Assembly: GCF_001270265.1 (NCBI RefSeq)
Contig: NZ_LGAP01000012.1
Coordinates: 62,001 to 126,000 of the forward strand
Origin: Ensifer adhaerens
GTDB taxonomy: Bacteria > Pseudomonadota > Alphaproteobacteria > Rhizobiales > Rhizobiaceae
Direction: 5' to 3'
DNA: 64,000 nt
The position numbers and the translations under genes were made by a program. The notes under the pieces were generated by a model that made no database searches, was not told where the DNA came from, and saw nothing but the letters and a program-made list of their open reading frames with translations. Shown one piece after another: positions 1 through 8,087 of the stretch; the stretch's first letter is position 1, and the number at the start of each line of letters is the position of its first letter.

Positions 1-165
1 TTCATCTACAACGCCGCTGGCATACCCTTGGCGGCTGGCGTTCTCTATCCGGCCTTCGGGATTCTCCTGTCCCCCATAATCGCCGCTGCGGCCATGGCCC
101 TTTCATCCGTGAGTGTTATCGCGAATGCGCTCAGATTGAGAGCCGTGGAGGTGGTGCGAAAGTGA
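1..165 (+). CDS. copA: C-terminal end of a copper-translocating P1B-type ATPase (CopA-like), partial
   Basis: The window opens inside this gene and only the last 54 residues are visible. They contain [30 protein letters not shown] and the end [14 protein letters not shown], which is the signature of the last two membrane helices of CopA/CopB-type heavy-metal P-type ATPases. The family pumps Cu(I) out of the cytoplasm using ATP. The stop overlaps the GTG start of the next gene by four bases (GTGA), so the two are probably translated together. The identity as a P1B ATPase is secure. Copper as the ion rests on the helix signature and on the many copper genes downstream. Confidence 0.9.
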   Translation, partial: FIYNAAGIPLAAGVLYPAFGILLSPIIAAAAMALSSVSVIANALRLRAVEVVRK

Positions 166-668
166 TCCTGTACGACCATTCAGCACAAGTCCTCAAGGAT
201 GTTTCAACGTCAGCCGAAGCGTTGTTCGGCTATATGGATGATCCCGCGCGTATCGGGAGCCACATGCGAGAGCCTTCCATGATGATGCTGGGCGCAAGGA
301 TGATCTACGAGCTTGACGAACGCGGAGGGCGAGCGGCTGGCTCCGTGATCAAGATGCACGGAAGCCTCCTCGGCCTGCCTTTGGCAGTGGAAGAAGTGAT
401 CGTCGATCGCCGTCCGCCCCACCTCAAAACCTGGCGGACCTTCGGCCGAACACGTCTTTTCGTTATCGGCGCTCATCAAGTCGGATTCGAAATCACGCCC
501 GCAAAAGGGTTTTGCCGACTGCGAATTTTCATCAACTACAACTATCCAAGCTCCATCCTTGGCAAGTTCATTGGCACGATGTTTGGAAGGGCCTACGTAC
601 GTTGGTGCCTTCGTCGGATGTCCGAGGATGCCGCAGCCAAATTTCAGTCGAGTGTTGTCGCGCCCTGA
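162..668 (+). CDS. SRPBCC-fold (polyketide cyclase/dehydrase-like) protein
   Basis: This 168-residue protein starts with GTG and overlaps the stop of the upstream copA by four bases. It has no signal peptide or clear membrane helix. The pattern of alternating strands, an early [18 protein letters not shown] segment and a late helix ([17 protein letters not shown]) fits the START/SRPBCC ligand-binding fold. Such genes are often found behind copper ATPase genes in rhizobia, but no biochemical role is established, and nothing in the sequence shows metal ligands. Translational coupling to copA suggests a role in the same copper response. The fold is a fairly confident call and the function is unknown. 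Confidence 0.65.
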   Translation: MILYDHSAQVLKDVSTSAEALFGYMDDPARIGSHMREPSMMMLGARMIYELDERGGRAAGSVIKMHGSLLGLPLAVEEVIVDRRPPHLKTWRTFGRTRLFVIGAHQVGFEITPAKGFCRLRIFINYNYPSSILGKFIGTMFGRAYVRWCLRRMSEDAAAKFQSSVVAP

Positions 669-733
669 TACTGCCGTCAAGGGACAACAAAATTCCCGAG
701 GGTGCCCATCGAAGGCGCCCTCGGGACCGACAT

Positions 734-1069
734 CTATGCTGCCATTCTACGGCAGCTTTCCGCACAACGGCGGCACGCATCCACGCAGTTTTGCATCTCC
801 CCTATTCGCTCGCAATCTTCAGCACACTGCGTGCAGATCTCGGCGCACTCCCGGCACACATGCCTGTGGTGCTCCGACCCGATGAGCATGAAATGCGCCG
901 ACGTCCTGCAGATTTCTGCGCAAGCCATCATCAGCGTGAAATGCTTGGGCTGAGTATGTTCACCGCCCATTTCGAGGCAGTGATTCATGGCTGTGGAAAG
1001 GCATTCCTGGTAGCAGGCCAAGCACTCCTGGATGCACGATTTCATCTCTGACGATTGATGATGATGCAT
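734..1069 (-). CDS. Four-helix-bundle copper storage protein (Csp family)
   Basis: This 111-residue protein has 16 cysteines, mostly in CxxxC-like spacings along amphipathic helices (CIQECLACYQEC, VCRECAEICTQCAEDC, CVDACRRCAESC) plus an N-terminal HHH. This is the hallmark of the Csp (former DUF326) four-helix bundles that line their core with cysteine thiolates and store many Cu(I) ions. No signal peptide is present, so it should be cytosolic, like Csp3. It is convergent with the copA-SRPBCC pair and is followed upstream on its own strand by a DUF305 gene. A role in buffering cytosolic copper is inferred from the family. Confidence 0.88.
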   Translation of the reverse strand: MHHHQSSEMKSCIQECLACYQECLSTAMNHCLEMGGEHTQPKHFTLMMACAEICRTSAHFMLIGSEHHRHVCRECAEICTQCAEDCERIGEMQNCVDACRRCAESCRRMAA

Positions 1070-1100
1070 GAGTTGTGTCCTTTCGAGGGAAGTTCGAGCA

Positions 1101-1529
1101 TCACTTGGCGTGTTCCTTCACCCAGGTGGTCATTTCCTCGATTTCCTTCTTCTGCGCGTCGATGATCTTCTGCGCCATCGACTTGGCCTGCTCGTCATCG
1201 CCGTACTTCAGCTCAACTTCGGACATGCTGATTGCGCCCATGTGGTGGGCAATCATCCCGCAAACAAACGCGACGTCCGGATCTTTCGCCCTCATGGCCT
1301 GCATCATCGCTGGGTGCATTTTTTGCATGCTTTCCATTGTCGCTTTCTGATGATCGGCCATTTCGCCCATCTGCATCCCACCACCCGACGTATTCATGTC
1401 TTTCATGGCGGAAGCTTCGGTTTTGCATGCATCCGGCATAGGCATTTGAGCTTTGGCGTCTGTGCCTGCGGAAAGAACGACGAACGGTACGACCGCTGCG
1501 GCAACCGCGAACTTGAGGACGGTTCTCAT
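1101..1529 (-). CDS. DUF305 family periplasmic protein (CopM-like)
   Basis: This 142-residue protein has a cleavable signal peptide (MRTVLKFAVAAAVVPFVV, then a site near AKAQ). The mature part is methionine-rich (GGGMQMGEMADHQ, MHPAMMQAM) and carries the DUF305 core motif CGMIAHHMGAISMSEVEL. Periplasmic DUF305 proteins such as cyanobacterial CopM bind copper and contribute to copper tolerance. The methionine and histidine clusters here are plausible Cu ligands. It lies 31 bp upstream of the Csp gene on the same strand, so the two probably form a transcription unit. Family assignment is firm and copper binding is inferred. Confidence 0.88.
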   Translation of the reverse strand: MRTVLKFAVAAAVVPFVVLSAGTDAKAQMPMPDACKTEASAMKDMNTSGGGMQMGEMADHQKATMESMQKMHPAMMQAMRAKDPDVAFVCGMIAHHMGAISMSEVELKYGDDEQAKSMAQKIIDAQKKEIEEMTTWVKEHAK

Positions 1530-1569
1530 TGGATTCTCCTGTTGGTTTGAACGTCAATCGTATTTCATC

Positions 1570-1896
1570 TCAGGAGGGTGAAGACTTCGGCGGTGGGTCC
1601 AGCCCGCGCACGATGAGGAATGGGCGTGTCTGGTCCAGATAGGCCGTTGGCAGCTGGACGAGAGCGGCGGGCGGGTCAGCACATGGCAGCGCCGGAAGAA
1701 CGGGGCAACACTGCACACCGGCACAGCAGGCATTATGATGAGACGCAGATCCAGACCCATGGGTTGTTTCTGTGACCGTCGGACAGCTGAGATATCTATT
1801 GCCGTTGCCTGCGACTGCCGCAACATGGAGGTTTACCACCATGATGCACAGGGCCGCGACTTTGACCCAGCGGTAAATTATGCTCCAGGTTGGCAT
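1570..1896 (-). CDS. Small secreted Cys/His-containing protein, paralogue 1 of 3
   Basis: This 108-residue protein has an N-terminal hydrophobic signal segment (VKVAALCIMVVNLHVAAVA) followed by a short mature part with HHNACCAGVQCCPVL and a proline-rich tail (GLDPPPKSSPS). Its layout of signal peptide, H-rich stretch, CCxxxxC motif, hydrophobic patch and PPP/RPP tail is shared with two other small genes at 5367-5741 and 5980-6357. The layout recalls small metal-resistance proteins of the CzcI/DUF2946 kind, but I cannot confirm family membership by reading. It lies between the DUF305 and YqaA genes in the copper island, so a periplasmic metal-binding role is plausible but unproven. Confidence 0.6.
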   Translation of the reverse strand: MPTWSIIYRWVKVAALCIMVVNLHVAAVAGNGNRYLSCPTVTETTHGSGSASHHNACCAGVQCCPVLPALPCADPPAALVQLPTAYLDQTRPFLIVRGLDPPPKSSPS

Positions 1897-1975
1897 GGAG
1901 GCAGATTCCCATTCGCCTCAAAACGTACCTGCAACGAGAATGTTCCCGAAAACTCGCGGCGAACGCCCTCCCCGA

Positions 1976-2446
1976 TCACAACCCGAGGACGGCTTGGGTA
2001 CCTAACGTCGCTGCTGTCAGAGCCAGATATCGGCCCGTCTTCGCCAGGGTTACAAGCACCACAAAAGACCATAGCGGTTCGCGCAATACACCAGCCGTCA
2101 CGGTCAACGCATCGCCGAAAAGGGGCATCCACGACAGAAGGAGCGACCATCGTCCATAGCGTCGATACCATCCGCTGGCTCGTTCCAGCGAGGCCGCCTT
2201 GACCGGAAACCATTTTGCGTCATGGAACCGATCAATGAAGCGGCCGACAACCCAGTTCGTAACAGCCCCCAAAACATCCCCGAGGCGGGCGACGGCGATC
2301 AATCCCGCCACGGAGAATTTGCCGGATAGAAGAAGGCCGACGAGCACAGGCTCCGATTGGAACGGCAAAACGGTTGCCGCACCGAATGCAACCAGAAAAA
2401 GTCCGATGTAGGCAGTGAGATCGATCACAGCAAAAAAGACCAACAT
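1976..2446 (-). CDS. YqaA/DedA-like inner-membrane protein
   Basis: This 156-residue protein has four or five hydrophobic segments and the YqaA-type pattern: an early FGAATVLPFQSEPVLV, then ARLGDVLGAVTNWVVGR (the conserved G-x-x-x-N stretch), a basic loop FPVKAASLERASGWYRRYG and SWMPLFGDALTVTAGV. These are hallmarks of the short YqaA branch of the DedA/SNARE-associated family of membrane proteins, which are linked to lipid flipping and membrane homeostasis. It is on the minus strand, 55 bp downstream of a flippase gene, and probably co-transcribed with it. The substrate is unknown. Confidence 0.82.
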   Translation of the reverse strand: MLVFFAVIDLTAYIGLFLVAFGAATVLPFQSEPVLVGLLLSGKFSVAGLIAVARLGDVLGAVTNWVVGRFIDRFHDAKWFPVKAASLERASGWYRRYGRWSLLLSWMPLFGDALTVTAGVLREPLWSFVVLVTLAKTGRYLALTAATLGTQAVLGL

Positions 2447-2500
2447 ATAGCGGTGATGGGTTGGCGATCGAACCGGCGCGGAGACCCAGTTCGCCGACCT

Positions 2501-4027
2501 CTACAATGACAACTCACCTTGCCGGGCAAGCTTCACGCGCCCTGTCCATCGAGCAAGCAGCAGGAAGATCGAGCAATAGACCGCAGCGCCAATCCCAACC
2601 TGTAACAGGAATGTCGACATCAACGGGATCGACGGCACCTCCAACTTGCCACGAAGAACAACAACAACGGCGACCATTGCTGAAGCGGCTGGCGCGATTA
2701 GGATTGCGATATTCTTCATCACGCTTCGCCAGTCAACGCCGCCGAACCGTATCTGTAATCTGACCGACGTCGTCACTGCAAAGGCCGCGCTGACGCATTG
2801 TCCCACCGCCAACGGCAGCAGACCAAATGGCGCGAGCGCGACAATTAGTGACAACGACACGAAGACGTTCAACAGCGTGACCGGCAGTCTCTTGCTCACG
2901 TTCCCCATCACGGACAGCAACGGTTCGGTGATGTAACCCGGTAGGAGCAGTAGTTGCTTCAGACATAGGACTGACACGATGAGTGCGGCAGGCATCCACT
3001 GCTCGCCAAGTACGAAGTAAACCAGGGCGTCCGACACCTGCATCAGCCCAAGATAGATGGGTGAAGCAACGACAAGCAGGACTGTCAGAAAGCGACCGCT
3101 CGCTTCGGCAACTGAATTGTCCTGATGCTCGGCCTGCCGGTCCCGGGCACGCCTGAAGACGATCCAACCAAGTGCCCGGGTTGGCTCGCCTAAAAACTCG
3201 GAGATGGCCGAGACTATTCGTTCCGCAGCGCGATAGTACCCGGCCTCGGTTACACCAAGGAAACTACCGACTGCGAGCGTTCCAGAATATGAGCTGAAAA
3301 AGACGATGATCCGGTTCGCGACAATATGCCGTGAGAACTCAATAACGTCCTTCACCACCGATCGCGTGATAGATAAACGCGGCCTCCAGCCAACGATCCG
3401 GGCTGACCCCATAAGTACCATCAGCTGGATGGCAATTCTGCCGACGACCAGGGCGGCCGCATGCCATCCGAGAACAAGCCCTGTGATGGTTGCACCAACG
3501 CCGACCACCTCCGCCACGATGCGAATACCCGCCTGCTGACGCAGCTGACCACGAACAACGAGGGTGCCGTCATATACGGTCGAAACGGCGGCTGGCAGCA
3601 TCCAGCAACTGAAGAGCGCGAGAAGAGCGCTTTCCCAGTATCTCTCCGTCCAGAGATAAAGAACTGCCGAGGCACCCAACCCCAACATTGTAAAGAACAG
3701 ACCACTCAGCAAAGCGATTGTCGCCACCTGGTCGAAACGATCGCGGTCGTCACCGGATTTCATTATGAATTCGGCCCAGCCCCCTTCCGCAAGAACAACG
3801 CAGAGAATGGCTATGGCCGAAATGAATGCGAACAATCCAAATTCGGTCGGCGCGAGAAGTCGTGCGGCAACAAAGAACGTACAAAGCTGTGTGACTTGAG
3901 CAATCGCCTTGGCGGCAATCACCCAAGCTCCTCCGGCCATGATTGATCCGCCGGTCTTCAAGTTTCTTGCGCTTGCACCGTCTTCATCTAGCGACTGGTT
4001 TGGCTGGCCTACCGATCTGTCATTCAA
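2501..4027 (-). CDS. Polysaccharide flippase (Wzx/lipopolysaccharide biosynthesis MATE-like)
   Basis: This 508-residue protein has about 12-14 membrane segments after a 30-residue cytosolic N-terminus, and the family opening GGAWVIAAKAIAQVTQLC. An aromatic/Gly-rich FGLFAFISAIAIL segment and the repeated two-bundle layout match the oligosaccharide flippases (Wzx, MVF superfamily) that move undecaprenyl-linked sugar units across the inner membrane. The neighbours on the same strand are a CheR-like methyltransferase 105 bp upstream and the YqaA-type gene downstream. No glycosyltransferase or polymerase gene is next to it, so which polysaccharide it serves cannot be told. Confidence 0.85.
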   Translation of the reverse strand: MNDRSVGQPNQSLDEDGASARNLKTGGSIMAGGAWVIAAKAIAQVTQLCTFFVAARLLAPTEFGLFAFISAIAILCVVLAEGGWAEFIMKSGDDRDRFDQVATIALLSGLFFTMLGLGASAVLYLWTERYWESALLALFSCWMLPAAVSTVYDGTLVVRGQLRQQAGIRIVAEVVGVGATITGLVLGWHAAALVVGRIAIQLMVLMGSARIVGWRPRLSITRSVVKDVIEFSRHIVANRIIVFFSSYSGTLAVGSFLGVTEAGYYRAAERIVSAISEFLGEPTRALGWIVFRRARDRQAEHQDNSVAEASGRFLTVLLVVASPIYLGLMQVSDALVYFVLGEQWMPAALIVSVLCLKQLLLLPGYITEPLLSVMGNVSKRLPVTLLNVFVSLSLIVALAPFGLLPLAVGQCVSAAFAVTTSVRLQIRFGGVDWRSVMKNIAILIAPAASAMVAVVVVLRGKLEVPSIPLMSTFLLQVGIGAAVYCSIFLLLARWTGRVKLARQGELSL

Positions 4028-4132
4028 CGGACTGGTCCTCCATCAAGATGCGGAGACTTGGCAGAGCGAATGGTTGATACGTGAGGGGAATACACCAAAG
4101 CGCATACCCTTCGCCTATCCTTCTCCCGCGCC

Positions 4133-5044
4133 TCATACTCGGGCACGCTGGAAGATTATCGAGTATCGCAACTCCCAGCATGGTTCAGTCCAATCCAAAG
4201 GTTCGCGCCCCCAACGGACCCACGGCCATCCGTCCTTCGACCCATCAGCCGTCCATACGTCTTCCTGACGCAGCAGGACCGGCTTGAAATCGGACGTTGC
4301 CAAAACCCGCGTCTTCAAATCGAGGTCGATACCATCAACAACAAGGTATCCCCCGGGCTCGACTAAGTTCATCACGTTCCGCAAGCAGACTTCGGCAAAC
4401 GGGTCGTCCATCGGACCCATCACATTGTTTGCAAGAACGATATTGTGCGGCCCGAGGGTGGCAGCGAGCCCAACTTCCGTTGCATCGGCTGTAAGCCAGT
4501 TGGTGTCCTTGCGAAGCCAATCCTGCACCCGGAGCGTCCCACCATGCTGAACTTCAAGCACCTCGCCAAGAGCATTGATATCTTCCCGGAAGACTTCTGG
4601 CCGCCCTTCCAGATACAAGCCGTTTATTGCGGCGGACTGGCCTGGACAATAGATGCCTCGTTCGGCAGCTTTGACGACCTCGCTCGAAATATCCACGCCA
4701 GTCGCCAGAATGCTTAAGTCTGGCCGTGCTCGGCGCAGCACATACAGGGCCGAGTATAGTTCCGCGCCTGTACTGCATCCAATTGACGCCAGTTTGACGG
4801 TCGACCCAATCTGGTACGCGGACAAAAGCCTCGCCAAGACATCCAACAGCGGCGGGTTGCGCATGAACTGCGTATAATGACTTTGGATGCGAACCGTGTT
4901 GCGGGTGAATCTGCGGTAAATGAATTTGCCGAAACGGCGCATAGCGCGAGTCTGCGTAATCGCGCCAGGCAGCCCGTCCCAGATACTGTGGCAGACACGG
5001 CGCGGCGTTTGGAAAACGACTTCGGTGAAGTTTACAGCGGACAT
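4133..5044 (-). CDS. CheR-like SAM-dependent methyltransferase
   Basis: I start the gene at the ATG at 5044 because an AGGAG lies seven bases upstream. The open frame extends another 86 codons but without a better start. The 303-residue product carries SAM motif I as IGCSTGAELYSALYVLR and motif II as GVDISSEVVKAAERGIY, both very close to the CheR/MCP-methyltransferase pattern. LANNVMGPMDDP and GGYLVVDGIDLDLKTR follow. No CheB, MCP or other chemotaxis gene is near, and the next gene is a polysaccharide flippase. It may therefore act on an envelope or exopolysaccharide substrate, or methylate a small molecule, rather than chemoreceptors. The substrate is unknown. Confidence 0.72.
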   Translation of the reverse strand: MSAVNFTEVVFQTPRRVCHSIWDGLPGAITQTRAMRRFGKFIYRRFTRNTVRIQSHYTQFMRNPPLLDVLARLLSAYQIGSTVKLASIGCSTGAELYSALYVLRRARPDLSILATGVDISSEVVKAAERGIYCPGQSAAINGLYLEGRPEVFREDINALGEVLEVQHGGTLRVQDWLRKDTNWLTADATEVGLAATLGPHNIVLANNVMGPMDDPFAEVCLRNVMNLVEPGGYLVVDGIDLDLKTRVLATSDFKPVLLRQEDVWTADGSKDGWPWVRWGREPLDWTEPCWELRYSIIFQRARV

Positions 5045-5366
5045 GTACTGAACTCCTGATGAGTTGCTCCGACGCCGCGCAATCCCGAAAGGCAACGACC
5101 TCTCTTTGGCGAAAGGTTCGCGCCACCCGGTGTCCAAGCGAGGAGCAAAGTGAGTTCGGTCGATGAACGCGCGGAACGAGTCCGGTCCGGCCGCGCATAG
5201 GCGCCAGCCATCAGCTTTCGGACGCGTGCTGGATGGCCACCTGCGCCAGACCGGATGTGAGCACCCGTTCATCTCTGAACCTGAGTTTTGTGAAATCTCC
5301 AATAGCGTGAGCCAACTGAGCGGCTTACGCGACTACGCGCTGCGGATACGGCGCGATTTCACAAAA

Positions 5367-5741
5367 TCAGGCGATTGGGGGGCGATAGAGGCTGGGGGAA
5401 AAGAACGAATTCGGCTCCGACCAAACAGCGGGTGGCTGCATTGTGGCTGGCACCCGGTCAGCCAACGTCGAGACGTCGGTCAGGACCGCGAAAACCGAGC
5501 ACATCGCACCGCAGCACTTGCCGTTGCCATGCTCGCTTTTGTGGTGATCGCTATTCTCATCTGCCATACTCACGCAGTGATGCGAAGGGTCGACATCATT
5601 CGCGGCTTCAACAATGGCGGCGCTATTGTGGGCAGCAAAGAATGCCGCCTGTTCTGAGTTATGGAAGGTGAATACAGCGAACGACAAAATGATCGCTACC
5701 TTCATCAAACCACTCAGATATGAGATCCATAGCTTTGCCAT
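5367..5741 (-). CDS. Small secreted Cys/His-containing protein, paralogue 2 of 3
   Basis: This 124-residue protein has a signal-like hydrophobic N-terminus (MKVAIILSFAVFTFHNS), a His/Asp-rich middle (DPSHHCVSMADENSDHHKSE), then GKCCGAMCSVFAVL and a C-terminal LYRPPIA. The CCxxxC motif, hydrophobic patch and RPP tail match the gene diverging from it at 5980 and, less closely, that at 1570-1896. The short length, export signal and clustered H/C residues argue for a periplasmic metal-binding protein. No characterised family is recognised with certainty. It is divergently arranged from the start of the TolC-multicopper oxidase operon. Confidence 0.65.
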   Translation of the reverse strand: MAKLWISYLSGLMKVAIILSFAVFTFHNSEQAAFFAAHNSAAIVEAANDVDPSHHCVSMADENSDHHKSEHGNGKCCGAMCSVFAVLTDVSTLADRVPATMQPPAVWSEPNSFFSPSLYRPPIA

Positions 5742-5979
5742 CTCGCATTTCTAGGTTCGTTGGCGCATGCGATCAACTCCGTCGTCTGGCCAAGAAATTC
5801 AGCCAAAATGCGTAATTGGTTCTAAGCCTGTCCCTTTTCGCAGGCCCTCGCACTCTCCCAGGACCCCCAAGCGCTGTTTCGACAAAAGGCGGGTCGTCCG
5901 GCGCCACAGAATCGACGCGAATCGTCTATTAGTAAAACCTGACAATTGACAACTTAACGACCGATGGTAGTCCTCGGGC
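5742..5979. promoter_or_regulatory. Divergent intergenic region between two paralogous small secreted genes
   Basis: This 238-bp stretch separates two outward-reading paralogues and must contain promoters in both directions, including that of the copper operon starting at 5980. The right end is AT-richer (gtaaaacctgacaattgac near 5930). I do not see a CueR-type dyad or a convincing pair of -35/-10 boxes, so the copper regulator cannot be named. Confidence 0.45.
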
Positions 5980-6357
5980 ATGGGTATGTTTCGAATCACA
6001 TTGCAAAAAATGCTGGTTCTGCTTCGCTTGGTGATTGTATTGTCACTGGCGAGCTATGCCCTGCCAACTGCCTCAGCTGCTATGCACGGCACTTCATCAA
6101 ATCCGGAAATTGTGCAGCCCGGCGATCATCACGAGATGGCAAGCGACCAGCATTCTCACGGTGATCACGCCTCCTCCCCCGAGGATGCAGAGAAAATTTC
6201 GAAGCAAGAATGCTGCAAAGGCTTCTGTGTCAGCATGGCGATTGTCGCGCACGTCGATATGGTTGGTGGGCCACGCGTTGCTCCCATTCGCGAATTCATT
6301 GACGACGCCCACGTCATTGGCCAGCTTCCGGCACTGCACCGGCCCCCGAATATCTGA
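5980..6357 (+). CDS. Small secreted Cys/His-containing protein, paralogue 3 of 3
   Basis: This 125-residue protein has a signal peptide (MLVLLRLVIVLSLASYALP, then ASAAMHG), a His-rich stretch (PGDHHEMASDQHSHGDHAS), the motif KQECCKGFCVSMAIV and the tail LHRPPNI. It is the first gene of a run reading into a lipoprotein, a TolC-type protein, a multicopper oxidase, a cupredoxin and a CusF-like protein, all on this strand. The shared CC-x-x/x-C core and RPP tail tie it to the genes at 1570-1896 and 5367-5741. A periplasmic copper-binding or sensing role is inferred from context only. Confidence 0.7.
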   Translation: MGMFRITLQKMLVLLRLVIVLSLASYALPTASAAMHGTSSNPEIVQPGDHHEMASDQHSHGDHASSPEDAEKISKQECCKGFCVSMAIVAHVDMVGGPRVAPIREFIDDAHVIGQLPALHRPPNI

Positions 6358-6445
6358 ATTAGAGACACCCTTTTACGGGTCAATCGTGCGTTTGTGGGCG
6401 TGATTTGCTCCCTACGCCGCTGCAATCTCCTATCCGGATCACACC

Positions 6446-6673
6446 ATGAGACGTATGTTTTTGGTGGCCGCCCTGCCGCTCTTCCTGAGTGGATGCGCAG
6501 CCACATTGCCTCCTGACGTTATTGCTTCGGGCAACCTCGCCACTTCCCCGGCCGAAGTCCGCCCTGTTCACTACCACAGTCCGGTTACGGGCTACACGCA
6601 CCGCGCTCCGGTCGACCCCAAGCCGTGGCGTAATCAGAATGACGCGCAAGCTCCTGAAGGAGACGCGTCATGA
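6446..6673 (+). CDS. Small lipoprotein preceding the TolC-type gene
   Basis: This 75-residue protein has a lipobox (LFLSGCAA) after a short hydrophobic signal, so it should be lipid-anchored at the cysteine. The mature part is Pro/His-rich (VHYHSPVTGYTHRAPVDPKPW). Its stop overlaps the start of the next gene (ATGA), a strong sign of translational coupling. It is probably a small accessory of the copper efflux or oxidation machinery encoded downstream. No domain is recognised, and related small lipoproteins next to copper TolC genes are usually left as hypothetical. Confidence 0.7.
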   Translation: MRRMFLVAALPLFLSGCAATLPPDVIASGNLATSPAEVRPVHYHSPVTGYTHRAPVDPKPWRNQNDAQAPEGDAS

Positions 6674-8073
6674 CCGGATTCAAGTTCAAGATGACCGCAA
6701 TTCTGGCGCTACCGCTGCTTCTCGGCGGTTGTGTATCTGCGAACGAGTACGCGGCGAACAATGTAGGGTTTTCGTCTGTCGAGGCGAAAACCACCGAGGC
6801 GACCGGAAAACAGTCCGTCTGGGTTCAAAACCAACAACAGGCTCAGGTGGTGTCCGATCGCGTGAAGACGTTGATGGCTAAGAAAACCATCGACGTCGAA
6901 ACCGCCGTTCAAGTGGCCCTGTTGAATAACAAGGGGCTCCAGGCGGCTTACGCCGATCTCGGTGATTCATCGGCAGATGCCTGGCAATCAACGATGCTGA
7001 TCAATCCTACGGTCTCGGTCGGATTCAACGGCATCGGTGCCCCTGCCCTTGAAGCATTCAAATCCGTTGAGGGAATGATTGCAGCAAATATCCTGGCGCT
7101 GGCAACGCATAAGCGCAATGTCGAGATTGCCGACACGCGCCGCGCCTGGATCAACGCCGTTGGTTCCTGGGAAACCGTGGCCCAGCTCAATCAGGCTCAG
7201 GCTGCGGCGGACGCCGCATCTGACCTTGCCGGAAAGCTTGGCGAGACGGGCGCAATGACAAAGGAAGCCCAAGCTCGGGAACACGTGTTCTATGCTGAGT
7301 TGACTGGCCAGTCCGCCCAGGCGCGGCTTGCAGCCCGCCTCGCCAAGGAAGAATTGCCCCGGCTGATGGGGCTCTGGGGGGCCGACACAGACTATCAGGT
7401 GCCCAACCGGTTGCCTCAGTTGCCGAATGGCTTGATGAAGCGCGACCTCATTGAAGCCGAGGCGTTGCAGCGCCGTGTCGATCTGCAAATGGCTAAGCTC
7501 GATCTCGAAGCAACGGCGAAGTCCTACAAGCTGACGGGAGCAACGCGATACGTCACTGATCTCGAAATTCTCGCAGGTTTCGAGACGGAACGAGAAGTAG
7601 AGGACGGTGACGTAACGCGCAAGACGACGGGCCAGGCCGAACTTGAATTCGTCATTCCGATCTTTGACACGGGCAAAGCTCGAATGCGCAAGGCCGAGTT
7701 GGCCTACATGCGGTCGGCTAATCTGCTTGCCGAGAAGTCAGTGAACGTCCGCTCCGAGGCACGGTCTGCCTATCAAGCCTACCGCTCCAACTACGACATC
7801 GCTCGCCATTACCGCAACAGTGTCGTGCCTCTTCGAACCAAGATCGAGGAAGAATCGCTCCTTACCTATAGCGGTATGATCACTAACACCTTCGAATTGC
7901 TCGCCGACAGCCGAGAGAAGATTAACTCGATCATCCTCGCGGTCAATGCAAAGCGTGAGTTCTGGTTAGCCGAAGCCAATCTCGCCCCCGCCATCTACGG
8001 CGGTGGCCAAGGATCTGCTTCCGGCGGAACTGAAGTCGCGGCAGCCGCCGAAAGCGGCGCTGGCGGTCATTGA
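6670..8073 (+). CDS. TolC-family outer-membrane lipoprotein, copper operon
   Basis: This 467-residue protein has a lipobox (LPLLLGGCVS) and two long OEP repeats. The first begins at VETAVQVALLNNKGLQAAYADLG and is followed by helical stretches such as AQAAADAASDLAGKLGETGA. The second contains FVIPIFDTGKARMRKAELAY and the conserved QAYRSNYDIARHYR region. This is the outer-membrane efflux fold (CusC/TolC type). No RND pump or membrane-fusion partner is adjacent in the window, so it either joins a pump encoded elsewhere or serves the multicopper oxidase operon in a CopB-like position. The next gene starts 15 bp after its stop. Confidence 0.85.
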   Translation: MTGFKFKMTAILALPLLLGGCVSANEYAANNVGFSSVEAKTTEATGKQSVWVQNQQQAQVVSDRVKTLMAKKTIDVETAVQVALLNNKGLQAAYADLGDSSADAWQSTMLINPTVSVGFNGIGAPALEAFKSVEGMIAANILALATHKRNVEIADTRRAWINAVGSWETVAQLNQAQAAADAASDLAGKLGETGAMTKEAQAREHVFYAELTGQSAQARLAARLAKEELPRLMGLWGADTDYQVPNRLPQLPNGLMKRDLIEAEALQRRVDLQMAKLDLEATAKSYKLTGATRYVTDLEILAGFETEREVEDGDVTRKTTGQAELEFVIPIFDTGKARMRKAELAYMRSANLLAEKSVNVRSEARSAYQAYRSNYDIARHYRNSVVPLRTKIEEESLLTYSGMITNTFELLADSREKINSIILAVNAKREFWLAEANLAPAIYGGGQGSASGGTEVAAAAESGAGGH

Positions 8074-8087
8074 GAGAGGAACGGACA

